Shown here: positions 1 to 14,657 of the stretch, piece after piece
Numbering within the stretch: the stretch's first letter is position 1
Layout: each line of letters opens with the position of its first letter
Source of the DNA: Hormiphora californensis
Taxonomy: Eukaryota > Ctenophora > Tentaculata > Cydippida > Pleurobrachiidae
Direction: 5' to 3'
NCBI GenBank assembly: GCA_020137815.1
Contig: CM035354.1
Location: 7,793,487-7,857,486 of the forward strand
DNA: 64,000 nucleotides
Translations under genes and position numbers: made by a program
The notes under the pieces: generated by a model
The model's database searches: none
Seen by the model: only the letters and a program-made list of their open reading frames with translations
What the model was told of the DNA's origin: nothing

Positions 1-3000
1 GGCTACTTTAGCCTCAGGCACAACACTAACTCCGGAGGAGTCGCTATACTAATTAAGAACAACTTATCACCGGGTCTATCCATCATCAAAACCAGCAACC
101 CGGACATCCTGGTAGCCCAGCTCGATCATACCTTCTTCAATGTGAAACGAGATATCTACATCATCAACGTCTACGCCCGGCCTGAGAACTCATCCGGTGA
201 CTCCATCAGTACTGGGGTCAACACCATTCAGGACTGCTACGATACTATATGTAAGCTTCCAGCTAATGTTGAAATCCTTCTTTGCGGTGATTTCAACGCC
301 AGAATTGGAGCGGCACTCTGCCAAGTGACGGAGTTCGAAAACACTCATGTGCCTGTTTCACCCCAGTATGAAGCTGACACAATTCTACCCCGGACCTCAC
401 AAGATAGCGATACAAACAAGCAAGGAAAGTACTTCACGGATTTAATCACCGATAACCAATTAGTCATCCTGAACGGCCGAACTTTGGGTGACCTAACAGG
501 AGCCTTTACTAGTATTCAGAGACAGGGCTGCTCCGTAGTTGACTATGTTGCTACGTCGCGTGAGCTCTTCCAATCCGTTGAGCACATGAAAGTAGGCAGC
601 CTCCTCCCCACCTCGGACCATCGTCCTCTTACTACCCTTTTAAGATGTTCGTTTCAAGCCAACTCTATAGGAAGCATGGAACGCTCTTACAATAAGGCCC
701 CCAGTAGGTTTATTATTACAACCACGGGAAAATCTCTTTTCCGAAATCTTCAGAAAGAGTCTGATACTGCACTCACAGATATCACCAACAAACTAGCGGA
801 CCCCTCTGATCCTGTTCTAGCATACACGGGGATGGTAAACCACCTCCGCAGACTCTGCAACACTTCATTCAAGGTATCAAACCCAGGATCTAAAAAAGCC
901 CACTCTACTCAACCGTGGCACAATCGGAACATCAAGGAGGCGAGGAAACTACTAGGAAAAGCAACTTCTCTTACGGACTCATTCCCAGATAAAAGCAAGC
1001 TTAAGGAACTTTACTACCGCATCAAAGGCAGGTACAAAAAACTCATCAGAAATTCAAAGACTCGATACACATCGAAACTCAACAAAGACATCGAGGATGG
1101 AAAAATTCTTAACTGGCAAGGGTTTCACAAGGTAAAGAAACTTAAGACCCACAGTGAGCAGTTTAATACAGTAGATATGGAGAACTTTGAATCCTTCTTC
1201 ACAAATCTATACTCCGATACCCATGCATCTTTAACAGTTGAGGAGAAAAACACTATGCTCCAAGAAGCCGATGAAATCAACCAACACAACTCCAGAAACC
1301 AAGATGAAGCTGCCCTTGCTCTTAACACTGATATCTCCATACAAGAAATATCAGGTTGCATTCGAAGCCTCAAGTGTGGAAAAGCTGCTGGAGATGATAT
1401 GTTCTCCAATGACATTCTGAAGATCCTTGATGAACGACACGTCGACATACTTACCGAAATACTCAACAACTGTTTCAGGACTGGAACTTATCCCTGGACG
1501 AATAGCATCATCACACCCTTACACAAAAAAGGTCCACGTGGAGACCCCGACAATTATAGAGCTGTGTCGGTAGGTAGTGCTATAGGAAAGATATTCAGCA
1601 CGGTCATGCTAGACAGGTTAGTCCAGTTCAGAGAAGTAAAGTGTCCTGATCCCATCAACCAACTAGGTTTCACAAAGGGAGCACAAACGTGTGATCACGT
1701 CGTGTCCCTCATGACCCTTGTTCAAAAATATCGCAAGAGCAAGACCCCTCTCTTTGCCACTTTCGTCGACTACAAAAAAGCGTTCGACAGTGTTCCACGT
1801 CAGGCGCTTTTCCTAAAACTATCGAAACTCGGTATATGTGGAAACTTTTTCAATGTCCTCCGGAATATGTACTCTAATTCTACAACCCAAATAAAACTGT
1901 CGGGTCACCTTAGTCATAGTTTCAGGATACTTAAAGGGACTGAGCAGGGCCATCCGCTCAGTCCTGAACTTTTTAAACTCTTCCTTTTGGAGCTCTCTGA
2001 CACCTTAAACAGCAAAGACCACAAAAACCCATCCTACCTGGGAAAGATTCCAGTAACCCACCTTTTATGGGCGGATGACCTGATCCTACTTTCTTTAAAC
2101 ATTCAGGACGCCCAAGAACAAGTCAATAAACTCCACAATTACTGCCAAAACTGGGGACTGGAAGTCAATAGCCTCAAAACTAAACTCATGATCTTCAACA
2201 ACCGTCACAATCTGCAATTCTCCTTGAAACTAGGCAGTGAAGCTATTCATCAAGTGGAAAACTACTGCTACCTTGGACTGAATATTTCATCCACTGGAGA
2301 CTTCAGTAAAGCCGCCTCAAGTGACCTCACTACAAAGGCGACCCGGGCCATGTACGGCTTGCGTGGCACCATTATGAAGGAGCAGCTCTCCTTCAAATCA
2401 ACACTTAGCCTTTTCAACGCCCTCATCAAACCGATTGCACTCTACGGAGCGCCAATCTGGTCACCCCAACTGCCGGAGGCCAAGACTACCATCAAGAATA
2501 TTGGCTCCAATGACCCAACTCTAATCAGGAAACTCTCAAGCAGCAAACTTAACAGATTGCATCTCTCTTATCTCAAGTGGACAATGGGAGTCAACAGGAA
2601 GACTACAAACGCCGCAGTTTATGGAGACACCGGCACACGACCCCTATCTCTAGAGGCTTTGGATATCACCATTAAATACCTCCAACGGATAGCCAAGCTA
2701 CCATCCAGTGGAACCAGCCTCGTACATCAAGCCTATCTTGAACAAAGGACACGAGACCTGCCGTGGTACAAATCCCTACGACCTCTCCTAGAGAGAGACC
2801 CAATTTACAACCAGGATCATGTATCGGCCTACAAAACACTCACTTCAAAAACTAACCTCACGCCAAACCCCACTTATTTACCCCCCACTCTCGACGTCAA
2901 ACCTCTAATTTCCCAGAAGTTTCGGACAAATATAATCCTTTCATGCCTGAGGGACACCTTCAACGGGAGTTGGGTAGCAGCGACAACCAACTCCTCAAAA

Positions 3001-3417
3001 CTCTCGTTTTACAACACCTGCGAAAAGTTGGACCAACCTACCTTGAGATCGTACCTGGGACTGAACAACTTCAACTACCGATCTTCTATCGCTAAACTGA
3101 AAAGTAGCTCCCACCCTCTCAAAATAGAAACCGGCCGGTTCACCAACATCCCCAGAGACAACCGCTACTGCCCCTGGTGCGAGAGCTTGAACATCTATGA
3201 AGTAGAGACTGAGGAACATGCTCTGGACCACTGCAGCCTCTACGAAGACAGCCGAGACAACTTGAGGAAAGACCCGGAAATTTTCCTTTTATCACATCAC
3301 TCACTCACGAACATCTTCCTCAATCTTCATAACTACACCCCGCGGATCGCAGGCCTGTTGGCGTGTTTTACTCACGCCATCATTTCAACTCGCGAAAAAT
3401 TTACTAAAGAACATTAA
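1..3417 (+). CDS. LINE (non-LTR retrotransposon) endonuclease-reverse transcriptase ORF, 5' part outside window
   Basis: The frame is open from base 1 and ends at TAA 3415-3417, giving at least 1,138 residues; the true start lies left of the window. Counting residues from base 1, the N-terminal part is an APE/EEP endonuclease, with GDFNAR near residue 96 and SDHRPL near 206. The RT domain follows: GDPDNYRAVSV, FVDYKKAFDSVP, EQGHPLSPELF and the catalytic box WADD at 690-693 (F/YxDD in most relatives). A C-terminal zinc knuckle has C1057, C1060, H1073 and C1078. This order is that of the single-ORF or second-ORF pol of LINEs, which copy themselves by target-primed reverse transcription. The frame is intact, so the copy is young. 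It differs from the LINE at 42.3 kb. The clade (Jockey/CR1/I-like) is not resolved. Confidence 0.95.
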   Translation, partial: GYFSLRHNTNSGGVAILIKNNLSPGLSIIKTSNPDILVAQLDHTFFNVKRDIYIINVYARPENSSGDSISTGVNTIQDCYDTICKLPANVEILLCGDFNARIGAALCQVTEFENTHVPVSPQYEADTILPRTSQDSDTNKQGKYFTDLITDNQLVILNGRTLGDLTGAFTSIQRQGCSVVDYVATSRELFQSVEHMKVGSLLPTSDHRPLTTLLRCSFQANSIGSMERSYNKAPSRFIITTTGKSLFRNLQKESDTALTDITNKLADPSDPVLAYTGMVNHLRRLCNTSFKVSNPGSKKAHSTQPWHNRNIKEARKLLGKATSLTDSFPDKSKLKELYYRIKGRYKKLIRNSKTRYTSKLNKDIEDGKILNWQGFHKVKKLKTHSEQFNTVDMENFESFFTNLYSDTHASLTVEEKNTMLQEADEINQHNSRNQDEAALALNTDISIQEISGCIRSLKCGKAAGDDMFSNDILKILDERHVDILTEILNNCFRTGTYPWTNSIITPLHKKGPRGDPDNYRAVSVGSAIGKIFSTVMLDRLVQFREVKCPDPINQLGFTKGAQTCDHVVSLMTLVQKYRKSKTPLFATFVDYKKAFDSVPRQALFLKLSKLGICGNFFNVLRNMYSNSTTQIKLSGHLSHSFRILKGTEQGHPLSPELFKLFLLELSDTLNSKDHKNPSYLGKIPVTHLLWADDLILLSLNIQDAQEQVNKLHNYCQNWGLEVNSLKTKLMIFNNRHNLQFSLKLGSEAIHQVENYCYLGLNISSTGDFSKAASSDLTTKATRAMYGLRGTIMKEQLSFKSTLSLFNALIKPIALYGAPIWSPQLPEAKTTIKNIGSNDPTLIRKLSSSKLNRLHLSYLKWTMGVNRKTTNAAVYGDTGTRPLSLEALDITIKYLQRIAKLPSSGTSLVHQAYLEQRTRDLPWYKSLRPLLERDPIYNQDHVSAYKTLTSKTNLTPNPTYLPPTLDVKPLISQKFRTNIILSCLRDTFNGSWVAATTNSSKLSFYNTCEKLDQPTLRSYLGLNNFNYRSSIAKLKSSSHPLKIETGRFTNIPRDNRYCPWCESLNIYEVETEEHALDHCSLYEDSRDNLRKDPEIFLLSHHSLTNIFLNLHNYTPRIAGLLACFTHAIISTREKFTKEH

Positions 3418-3974
<557 letters not shown>

Positions 3975-3987
3975 TTTTATCACTTAC

Positions 3988-4434
<447 letters not shown>

Positions 4435-4781
4435 GCCTAATAATTATATAATATTATAACATCACTGCGCTGGCAAGCACAAAGATGACCATTCCTTCGC
4501 CCAACAACTCCATACACGCCCAATGGCTCGTACTTGTAATGTCGCACTCGCCCTGACAAACCGAAGCCGGGGTCTCTGACAGTATAGTAAACCGTACTAT
4601 ATAGGACTTGAAAAAATCGATATTGAAAAATCAGGGGGTGGCGGCCAACATCGGCCTGATATTAATTAGTATAGACACTTAATTTAATATTGAAAAAATA
4701 TTTTGCGGGGGAGAGCACTCCCGTAAGCAATCTTTGATGCTGAGAGCTCTCAGTTGTTACAGAAATAAATGCTATCACAGA
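4435..4781. other. Non-coding stretch, nothing recognised
   Basis: AT-rich sequence upstream of the zinc-finger exon on its strand. No exon, repeat family or RNA gene was recognised. Confidence 0.5.
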
Positions 4782-5275
4782 ATTCAAATTCAAATTCAAA
4801 TTCAAATAAACTGCACACAATTCAAACTACCAGCATGCAGTGAAGGGTTGAGAATTGACAACTGTTTTATAGTTTTAATTAAGAACAATTCTGATATAGA
4901 TTTATACTCTGGGTGCCACCTGTTATAGTGGAATGTCTACATTCGATGGTGGAGCCCGGGACGTGCGGTTTTATTTATTGATATATTTCTGCCTCTCTGA
5001 ACTCATTAAGGACCGTCACATAGCCACGCACCAGTGGTCTGTCATGGAAGTGTTTCTCAACGATTGTTCCATAACCGCGGTGCCCTGAAGCCGAAGGAGT
5101 TATACAGTTGGCCTGCTCGTTTGGCTTCTGCCCAGTAAGGATATTTCTGGATTTTCGACTGTACTCCCAACCGACCTGTCTTGAACTCCATTTCATCACA
5201 ATTGGGGACAAGCCCCTGATAGATCTTCCAAACGTGGATTAACTCATACCTTTGGCGTCTCCTCTGAAGGGACAT
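4782..5275 (-). mobile_element. 5'-truncated LINE 3' fragment with (ATTTGA)n tail
   Basis: On the minus strand, 5275-5057 encodes a frame starting SLQRRRQRYEL with VWKIYQGLVPN, matching the C-terminal end of the pol at 42.3 kb (SLQRRRERYTAI, VWKVYNNEIPN). The match continues after a frameshift into a second frame ending near 4975. The 3' end carries about four copies of a six-base TTTGAA-type repeat at 4782-4808, the short tandem tail typical of CR1/Jockey-like LINEs. It is a dead copy. Confidence 0.8.
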
Positions 5276-5286
5276 GAGGTCAAGCG

Positions 5287-5637
5287 AAGAATTCGGAGGT
5301 TGGTAGTGGTAGAGCGCTGGTGATAAACATCAAGGGAAATCCCGCTGAATAACATAGAATTAGGTGACAAAGAGCCGTAGAATTGTAGTTGTGTAGAGAA
5401 TCAACGGGTGGGATGGTAGAAAGGCTTTGGTAATCATGGCGGCCCCAGCAGTAGATCCCAAAACACCACAGGAACAACAGTACAACACAGGAACACGCAA
5501 CAAACAACCAATAACATGCACGTGCAGTATCCCCCTCCCATACCCTCCCAAGCTACCTCCTTGGCAACCCCCCACCGTGGGATACTCCATACTCATCTTC
5601 ATCACGACGTTCATTTGTACTTTATAATAGAGACTAG
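5287..5637 (+). mobile_element. SINE-like element, copy 1
   Basis: It begins with TTGGTAGTGGTAGAGCG, which resembles the A box and D arm of a tRNA gene. It shares about 120 bp of 5' sequence and a 3' end (ATTTGTACTTTATAATA) with the copy at 5720-5908. The middle 170 bp is absent from that copy. The B box is not clear, so a tRNA origin is an inference. Confidence 0.45.
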
Positions 5638-5719
5638 AAAGCCCATTGAAGTCCTACAACAGCCCCCCCACCCGTCTCTATGCACCCCCCTCTCACTCTT
5701 CGTCTCTCCATGTCGGGGT

Positions 5720-5908
5720 AAAGAATAGGGGGTTTGGTATAGTGGTAGAGCGTTGGTGATAAACATCGAGGGAAATCCCGCTGAATAACATGTAGAATCA
5801 GGTGGTAAAGATCCGTAGAATTGTAGTTTTGTAGAGAATCAATGGGGTACGTAGGTAGAAAGGTCACCATCATCATCACGCCACGCATTTGTACTTTATA
5901 ATATAGAT
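5720..5908 (+). mobile_element. SINE-like element, copy 2 (internally shorter)
   Basis: It contains TTTGGTATAGTGGTAGAGCG, a fit to the tRNA A-box consensus, then GATAAACAT, GGGAAATCCCGCTGAATAAC and the same 3' end as copy 1. It does not fold into a full cloverleaf that I can defend, so it is not called a tRNA gene. Confidence 0.45.
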
Positions 5909-6042
5909 TGTCAGAATGCATTTTCCATTTCATTCTTCTTCCGCGAAAGCCACGGATAGAGATGGTGACACTTCTGACCATCGAGAAGCTTCAGCGGAGC
6001 AGTCACCAATCCCCATGACTGTTTCCTGGTTTGCTTGCCTTC

Positions 6043-7120
6043 GGGGCGCTATTACGATCTGGGTGGTTGGTGGCCTGTTTACAGGTGCGCCCAGCCAAAG
6101 CAAAGCATTTGTACTAAAATGGCTCTATAACCGCCAAAGTTTGGCGGCCAAACCACTCACCGTTTTGGCTAATCCAAAGTTAATCTGGTAAGATTTGTCA
6201 CAGCCTAATTCTAATCCAAACCCCAACCCTTACTCTGACCCTACATTCGCCCTAACCCTAAAAACCGTGAGTGCTGATACTCCAACCACCCAGATTTTAA
6301 CGCTGGCCTTCAGTTCCGCAATGTGTTTTATTGAAAAATTCAAAAAAAATAATAGAATTTTTTAATGGGGCGCGCAAATACAACGCCGCGCTGGTCTCTT
6401 CTGCGCGTGGTGTCCCATGCGCGTGGTATCTTCTGGGTGGGGAGCTCTCTTTGATGTGGTGCGCTCTAGGAGTGGTGTCTTCTGGAGGTGGTGCGCTCTT
6501 GAATGCGGTATCTTCTGAATGTGGTACGCTCTTGGATGTGATACGCTCTTGAATGTGGTGCGCTCTCAGGCGTGGTCTCTCTTCGATGTAGTGCGCTCTT
6601 GGGTGCTCTTGGAGGCTCTTGAACTTTATTATGGTTCCTTATCCGTTAGGGTCTGGTTAGGGTTTGGTTTGGGGTTATCGGCAGGGGCGGTGCGCGGCGT
6701 TCATTCACGAAAAAAATTTTGGGTCCAGCGCTGCAGAAAATGTAACACGCGAGATGGGTCCGGACCCAGCGCTGCCGCATAATTTTTTCTTGCGCGCATT
6801 CGCATTTTCAATTGAAAATCGGTCCGTTTTTTCACTTTTTTTGGTTGTTTTTGCCGATATTTTCACTTTTTAGCAAGTTTTCTCATTTTCTTCTCCTCTC
6901 TCGTCCAAAAAGTGGGTCCTGGACCCACTGGACTCAGCCTTGCTTCGCCCCTGGTTATCGGTTAGGGCTATCGATTCTCTAACAGATACCGTTTAGTTTA
7001 CTCAAATTGGCCATGTGGTTGCGTGGCTATAGCCGTTTGAAAAAAGTCGGTCTAAGTGTACTCTTTTGGTAGCGCGCACCTGTAAACAGGCTGCAAGGCA
7101 CCCAGATTATAATCGCGCCC
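6043..7120. mobile_element. TIR-bounded non-coding DNA element (copy A)
   Basis: The left end reads GGGGCGCTATTACGATCTGG and then CCTGTTTACAGGTGCG. The right end, reverse-complemented, reads GGGCGCGATTATAATCTGGG and then CCTGTTTACAGGTGCG. These imperfect inverted ends are about 50 bp. The interior has no transposase. It contains CCCTAACCCTAA-like and GGTTAGGG-like stretches and a degenerate 20-bp array (GTGGTGCGCTCTTGAATG) at about 6400-6620. The same ends and interior recur at 44.0-45.4 kb, so this is a dispersed family, probably non-autonomous. No clear target-site duplication was found. Confidence 0.65.
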
Positions 7121-7808
7121 TGCAAAAAATTTAAAAAACTAATTTAAAAATTCCTTAAAAACGAGTTCAAAATTTTTACACTTTTAGATATTTATTAACG
7201 GTCGCGCGGCTTTTTTCAATAATGCGCGGATTTTATTTGCGCGCACCATCAAAGCTCTGGCAAGGCTTCTATATTTAATTCTGAGATGCTCAATTACTTA
7301 CAGTAATATCCTCCTCCTCTCAACGCAACTTTATAGTAGAGCTTCGACAACAAAGTCAGTTGCGGTGAGAGGAGGTCCGACTTGGACAATTCCCGATCAC
7401 ATTTCGTATGCCCAAGCCATTTCAACGAATAGAAAGAAAACGAGAAAATTTGTAAGTGGTAGAAATGTCAAAATGGAATGACTAAGAAGAACGGTTTCAG
7501 TAAGGAAACAAACAGTTATTTAACTTCAAATAAATCACATCAATAGTACGCATTGGGTCAGACCCGGGTCAGAAAACATATTTCTCTAGCCAAGTTTGTT
7601 TAGCTCACTATAGATACGGGTACAAGTAGTCCGTTAAAACAGTGTCACCGCACTGGCACAACTCCACAAATAAAGACACAAAGTTCTACCCCCTGGAGGG
7701 GTCCATCTAGTCTTCAGGTGCAACATTGACGATATGTTTATGCAACTTGGGAATATTACTTGTTCCACATTGAGACCTCACTTTGCCTCATACAGGGTAA
7801 GGGGTGTC
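7121..7808. other. Intergenic, downstream of serpin; nothing recognised
   Basis: AT-rich sequence with a further inverted piece related to the TIR element (TTTGCGCGCACC near 7240 against GGCGCGCAAATA near 6370). No exon was recognised. The serpin 3' UTR probably occupies the right end. Confidence 0.4.
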
Positions 7809-8796
7809 TCAGTCGGGATCTGAGCACCGCCCTTGGAAGAGAATTAGGTTGTTGCACTTGTCGTATAGAATGAAAATGAAGGGCCGGTCGAATGTTACTT
7901 TCTGTGGGTCGGCGTGTTCCCTTTTTATGCTCGTAATACTTCCTGCTGCTGCTTCCGTCCCTGACTCAGTCACCGAGATCTGGAGAGGGGGTGTCATTAG
8001 GTCATTCCAAAAGTGTAACATAGATAAACGGATATATATTATTGAGTTCAATTACACGTGGCCACCCTTCAATTCAACTGAGATTCTGAGAGAATTGAAG
8101 AAGTAGGGTTGGTAATGAAATTACTCCTCTGCGCAACCTCATGTATTAGGGGCGACTTCGTAAACAAAAGTAGGGTCGGGTACCCACTAGACAATGAGAG
8201 ATACCCTTGTCTAGTGCCGTGCTAGGTCCCAACCATGCCCCCTATTATCCGGTTCATACTTCCCAGTTCCCACTGACTAGAGGGTGTGATCTTTCCCGCT
8301 TTATTTGGCCAGAACTTCAATGCGTTGTAAAACCGCGTACCCGCCTTGTTATAATGTTCTAACCCTCCTTTACATTTGTAAAGGGAGGAGCTCGCGAAAA
8401 GAGGGTCGAGCTAGACAATACCCGCCCTCCCTCAATATAGGAGGTAAAAACAACAAATCTAACCTTGGCACTGTGAACTAGCCCATCCGCCTTGATTGCA
8501 TATCCATTATTTTCAAATACCATGTCACTCAGGTCAGCCTGGCGGTTTCCTGCCTCAAACAAATCACGAACACCCATCGCTGCAAGTGCCTTCGATATTT
8601 CTGACTGAAGGGGGGGGGTGGAGTTAGTAGTGTCTCTCACAGACTGGGCCCAGAAACACCCAAACGTGACACGTGCGCCTCGTAACCATTGCAGCATTAC
8701 ACCAAAATATATTGTTTTCTTTTCATATAATGTGTCTCTATCAAACTGTCTCTTTCCCCCTCCTCTCACTCTCTCCCTCTCTCTTCTCTTTCTCTC

Positions 8797-8856
<60 letters not shown>

Positions 8857-11800
8857 CTCTCTCTCCCTCTCTCTCAGCCTCTCTCTCACTGGTATTCAAG
8901 TGAGAGGTAGGCTTCCCGAAATGAATCAAACAATTGCGGAACTGAGACAGGTATTTTGACGAAGCAGACAGCATCAAAATTCCAGCCCTGACGAGGCAAT
9001 TCTGAATTGTTCCATTGGTCTAAATCGCTCTAGGTTCCCTGGTCCCCTCAAATAACACTGAATAACACTGAGAGTAACCCCATTACCTGGCATCAAACCC
9101 CATTATATGTGTACCTGGTATGAAATGGTAAACTTGGGTATGGTCAGTTCCATTGGTTTCTTAGTCATGTGCCACCGGAGTATTTCACGTAGAGTCCAGT
9201 TATCGATAACATCCTCAATGAACTGCAGTGACAGGTGACCCGATTCTGAGGAAACAAGATGGGTACACCAACAACAACAACTGTTTCAGGTTTGGAGTAT
9301 TACATGCAATGTATAGAGAAATCTAGAAAGGAAGTCTAGAGGACTCTAGATCTATTTGATGTGGTGGTCAGAGTGCTAAGGAGCAACGAATAAAGTGGTA
9401 AAGTAGGAGCCAGGAGAGGTAAAGTGTACCTGCTTTGAAGAGGTGCAATTGCAATGGAGGCGGGGAAGTGGGGGAGGGAGGGGGTAAAGTGTACCTGCTT
9501 TGAAGAGGTACAGTGCGAACTGGTCGTCCGTGTATGGTAGCTCTACTATCCTAATGTCAGCACCATAAAACTGGAAATCAGATAGAAGGGCAGAACGGAG
9601 CTCTGTCTCGACCTTGAACCCCTTCACCAGCTTCTTCCTCCTTCGGAAAAAAGGGAGAGGGTGAGAGAAAACACTAATTTATGAGTTAGGATTCAGGAAA
9701 ATAGTGCTCTAATTCCCTTTCCTAACTCGCTATACACCACAACTACTACTACGTACCAGTACCCGCTGGAGAAGTAGAAGCTTTTCAGACTCTCAGCTGG
9801 TACCTCAAAGTTCCAGGACCCATTAAAGTAAACAGTATTAACTAGGATTAAATCTGACAGGGCTGTCTCCTGGAGGACGTTATCCAGCATCCCATTGGTG
9901 TTTTCCCGTAGGAAGCTTCCAATGGTCTTCCAGGCCTTGATGGGATCCCGGAATGACAGGCCCCGAGATGTTAGGTTGTAGAAGGAGGTAGCACGGAGTA
10001 GGAAGTCTTCTCTTGCTGTTACCCGCTCTACATCATAGAACATTCTGGAGGGGGAGACACGTGTTAGATACATGATCTTGTGATCACATGCCCAGTTGAT
10101 CGATGCAGTAAACGCGGGGGGGGGGGGGGGCACGCGTTAATAAAGTGTTTAGTAGTGTTTAGTAAACAGAGAGGGAGGGGAGTAGTTGACTCAATAGTTA
10201 GACCGCTTAACACGTGAGGCAACACAGGAAATAGTTGGGGAACCTTGGTATTTGTAAGAGCTCTGGATAAATCTGTCTCTCTCTCTCTCCCCTTTCTGAG
10301 TTTCTCTCTCTCTCCCCTTTCTCAGTTTTTCTCTCTCTCACTTTCTCTCTCTATCTCTCCCTCTCTCTCTCTCTCTATCAATATCACTCTCTCAAATTTA
10401 CCACTCAACATATTTCAGTAAAGTACGTGTTACAGTGTGCAGGTCTTCGCTTCATGCTTCAATCAGAGTTTTACATAGCGCTGACTTGCACGCCATGATC
10501 AGTCTAACCAAATCCGTCTCTTTTCTCTCACCATCTTTATACCCCTCCCCCTCTGGCCTTAATTGCTACGTATATATCATGGCTATTATAAGCGACCTAC
10601 ACGACCTGAAGTTCGGAACTTGAACTTGCATAATGCGGCTGAGCGGCTTTCAAATAAAAGAAATGCTAAATAACGGGGGGAGGCTAAATAACTGAAAAAT
10701 AAATACCTACACTGTACCACGCTCTCATTTCCTAATCGGACTACCACGGTCTTTATGGCACCTCCTTACGAGTATAACAGGTATTCTCCCTCGTGTTATT
10801 AGAATTAACTAACGCACCCATAGTTTGATGTAAATTAATCTATTAGGGTGTTCACTGTTCTACAAAACTCTTTTGCAAACAAAATTTATGTTTAAAAGTT
10901 TAACACTATGTGGGTAGTAAATCAGTTATCCCATATCCCCACCTAACTCACGCAATGGCTGTTCTAAGGGAGATCCCGTCATATTTGTCAAGAGCACATC
11001 TCATCATGAAGTGGTCCTCATCCGTTCGAAAGTAGAGCGGGAAATGAAGGGCAGAGCGGATCTGGTGCCTAGTTCGGGCACGCGATCCCAGAGACAGCAG
11101 CATGAGGATATTCATCACACTGCGGGGAGATATTGTGTGAGAACTGGGAGAGAGTGCTCTCTTCCCCTCACTCTAGTTTAAAAAATTTTACAATGCAATT
11201 TTATCATGCCTTATTACGTTGTAATAATGTCACAGATTCTTACACTTTTAGACCTCGCACTCTCGTGCACTAAAGTACAAGAATCTGCCTCGACCTGAGC
11301 TGTGGTCTCGGATCATTATTGTTGCACTTATATCATTCGACCTTCGGTCTCGTGATATAAGTTTTCAGGTACAACTTATATAGGCATAATATAGTACTGC
11401 ATTATATCCGGCAGGGATACTTCGGGGCACTTAACGGGAAGTCCTTACGATATGAGTTTTCTTGAAAAGACAGGAATAGAACTCGAATAATACCAGGGGG
11501 CTAGACGAGGAACTAGACAATATGATTGAATACTAGGGTAAATATATTATTAGCGGGATTCTCTAGCAAGACCAGGAAATATCCATCACCTACAACATTG
11601 TACCTAAAAGGGTGCTACAAAACTCTCACCTAAATGGAGATACGACAATATTTTCGTCCCCATCACTCAGTTGTCTAATGAGATCAAATGCAAAGGAGTG
11701 AGAATCAAGAGCCAAACCACATTTCTCATTCCCATGTTCCGTTGGGCCGGCATGACAACATTTGTTACAAATATCTTTCCCAAAATCTTTTCTCACCACA

Positions 11801-12193
11801 TCGTTATCTGAAACCACACTTGGTAAGAGAGGGGTAAGGGATAGGGAGAGAGAGATAGGGAGGGAGAGAGGGCTAATGCTTTGACCGCAGAGCAATGAGC
11901 ATTGGCCTCAGGCATGACAGAGTATAATAGAGAACGATGGTCTTTCAAGTTAAGAATATACTAACAGACATGACTAATGACACAGACAGACTTTTCACGA
12001 ATTTCGATCGTTCCACATATTATTCAATAGAATGAAAGATATCAGATATCATATTAGCTGTAGTAGGATAAAGAAACATTGGGTTAGAATGATTTAACTG
12101 AAACATACTTTTTTCCAGGGAGTCCGAGATAAAATCGAAGAAGGGTGTGACTGATTGAGGTAGTAGAATACCAACCAACAATAACAATACCAT
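7809..12193 (-). CDS. Secreted serpin, eight exons
   Basis: Exons: 12193-12109, 11807-11630, 11119-10952, 10044-9763, 9640-9495, 9245-9115, 8604-8464, 7979-7809. All junctions are GT-AG with compatible phases, giving 433 residues (serpins are usually about 400). The start MVLLLLVGILLPQ is a signal peptide. Exon 2 ends in SFAFDL...VVSPF, the classical helix A and strand 6B; exon 4 carries NTNGML and LVNTVYFNGSW; exon 6 carries LTIPKFTI. The last exon has the reactive-loop hinge ESGTEAAAG and the ending DRPFIFILYDKCNNLILF. The intact hinge (P14 Thr, Ala at P12-P10) predicts an inhibitory serpin that traps serine or cysteine proteases outside the cell. P1 is probably the Arg or Glu of IKRE. Oddities: a cysteine-rich insert (CNKCCHAG...C) before helix A, and introns rich in CT and poly-G. 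The exon 5 acceptor is atypical (GAAG); 9637 is an alternative. Confidence 0.93.
8765..8890. repeat. (CT)n tract in serpin intron 6
   Basis: Imperfect CT dinucleotide run within the intron 8605-9114. It reads as GA on the serpin sense strand. A second, weaker CT stretch lies at 10276-10390 in the intron between exons 3 and 4. Confidence 0.95.

Positions 12194-14657
<2,464 letters not shown>

Noticed and set aside
5735-5810. tRNA gene
   Set aside because: The A-box-like start is good, but no convincing B box, acceptor stem or standard anticodon loop could be formed, and the sequence occurs as a repeat.
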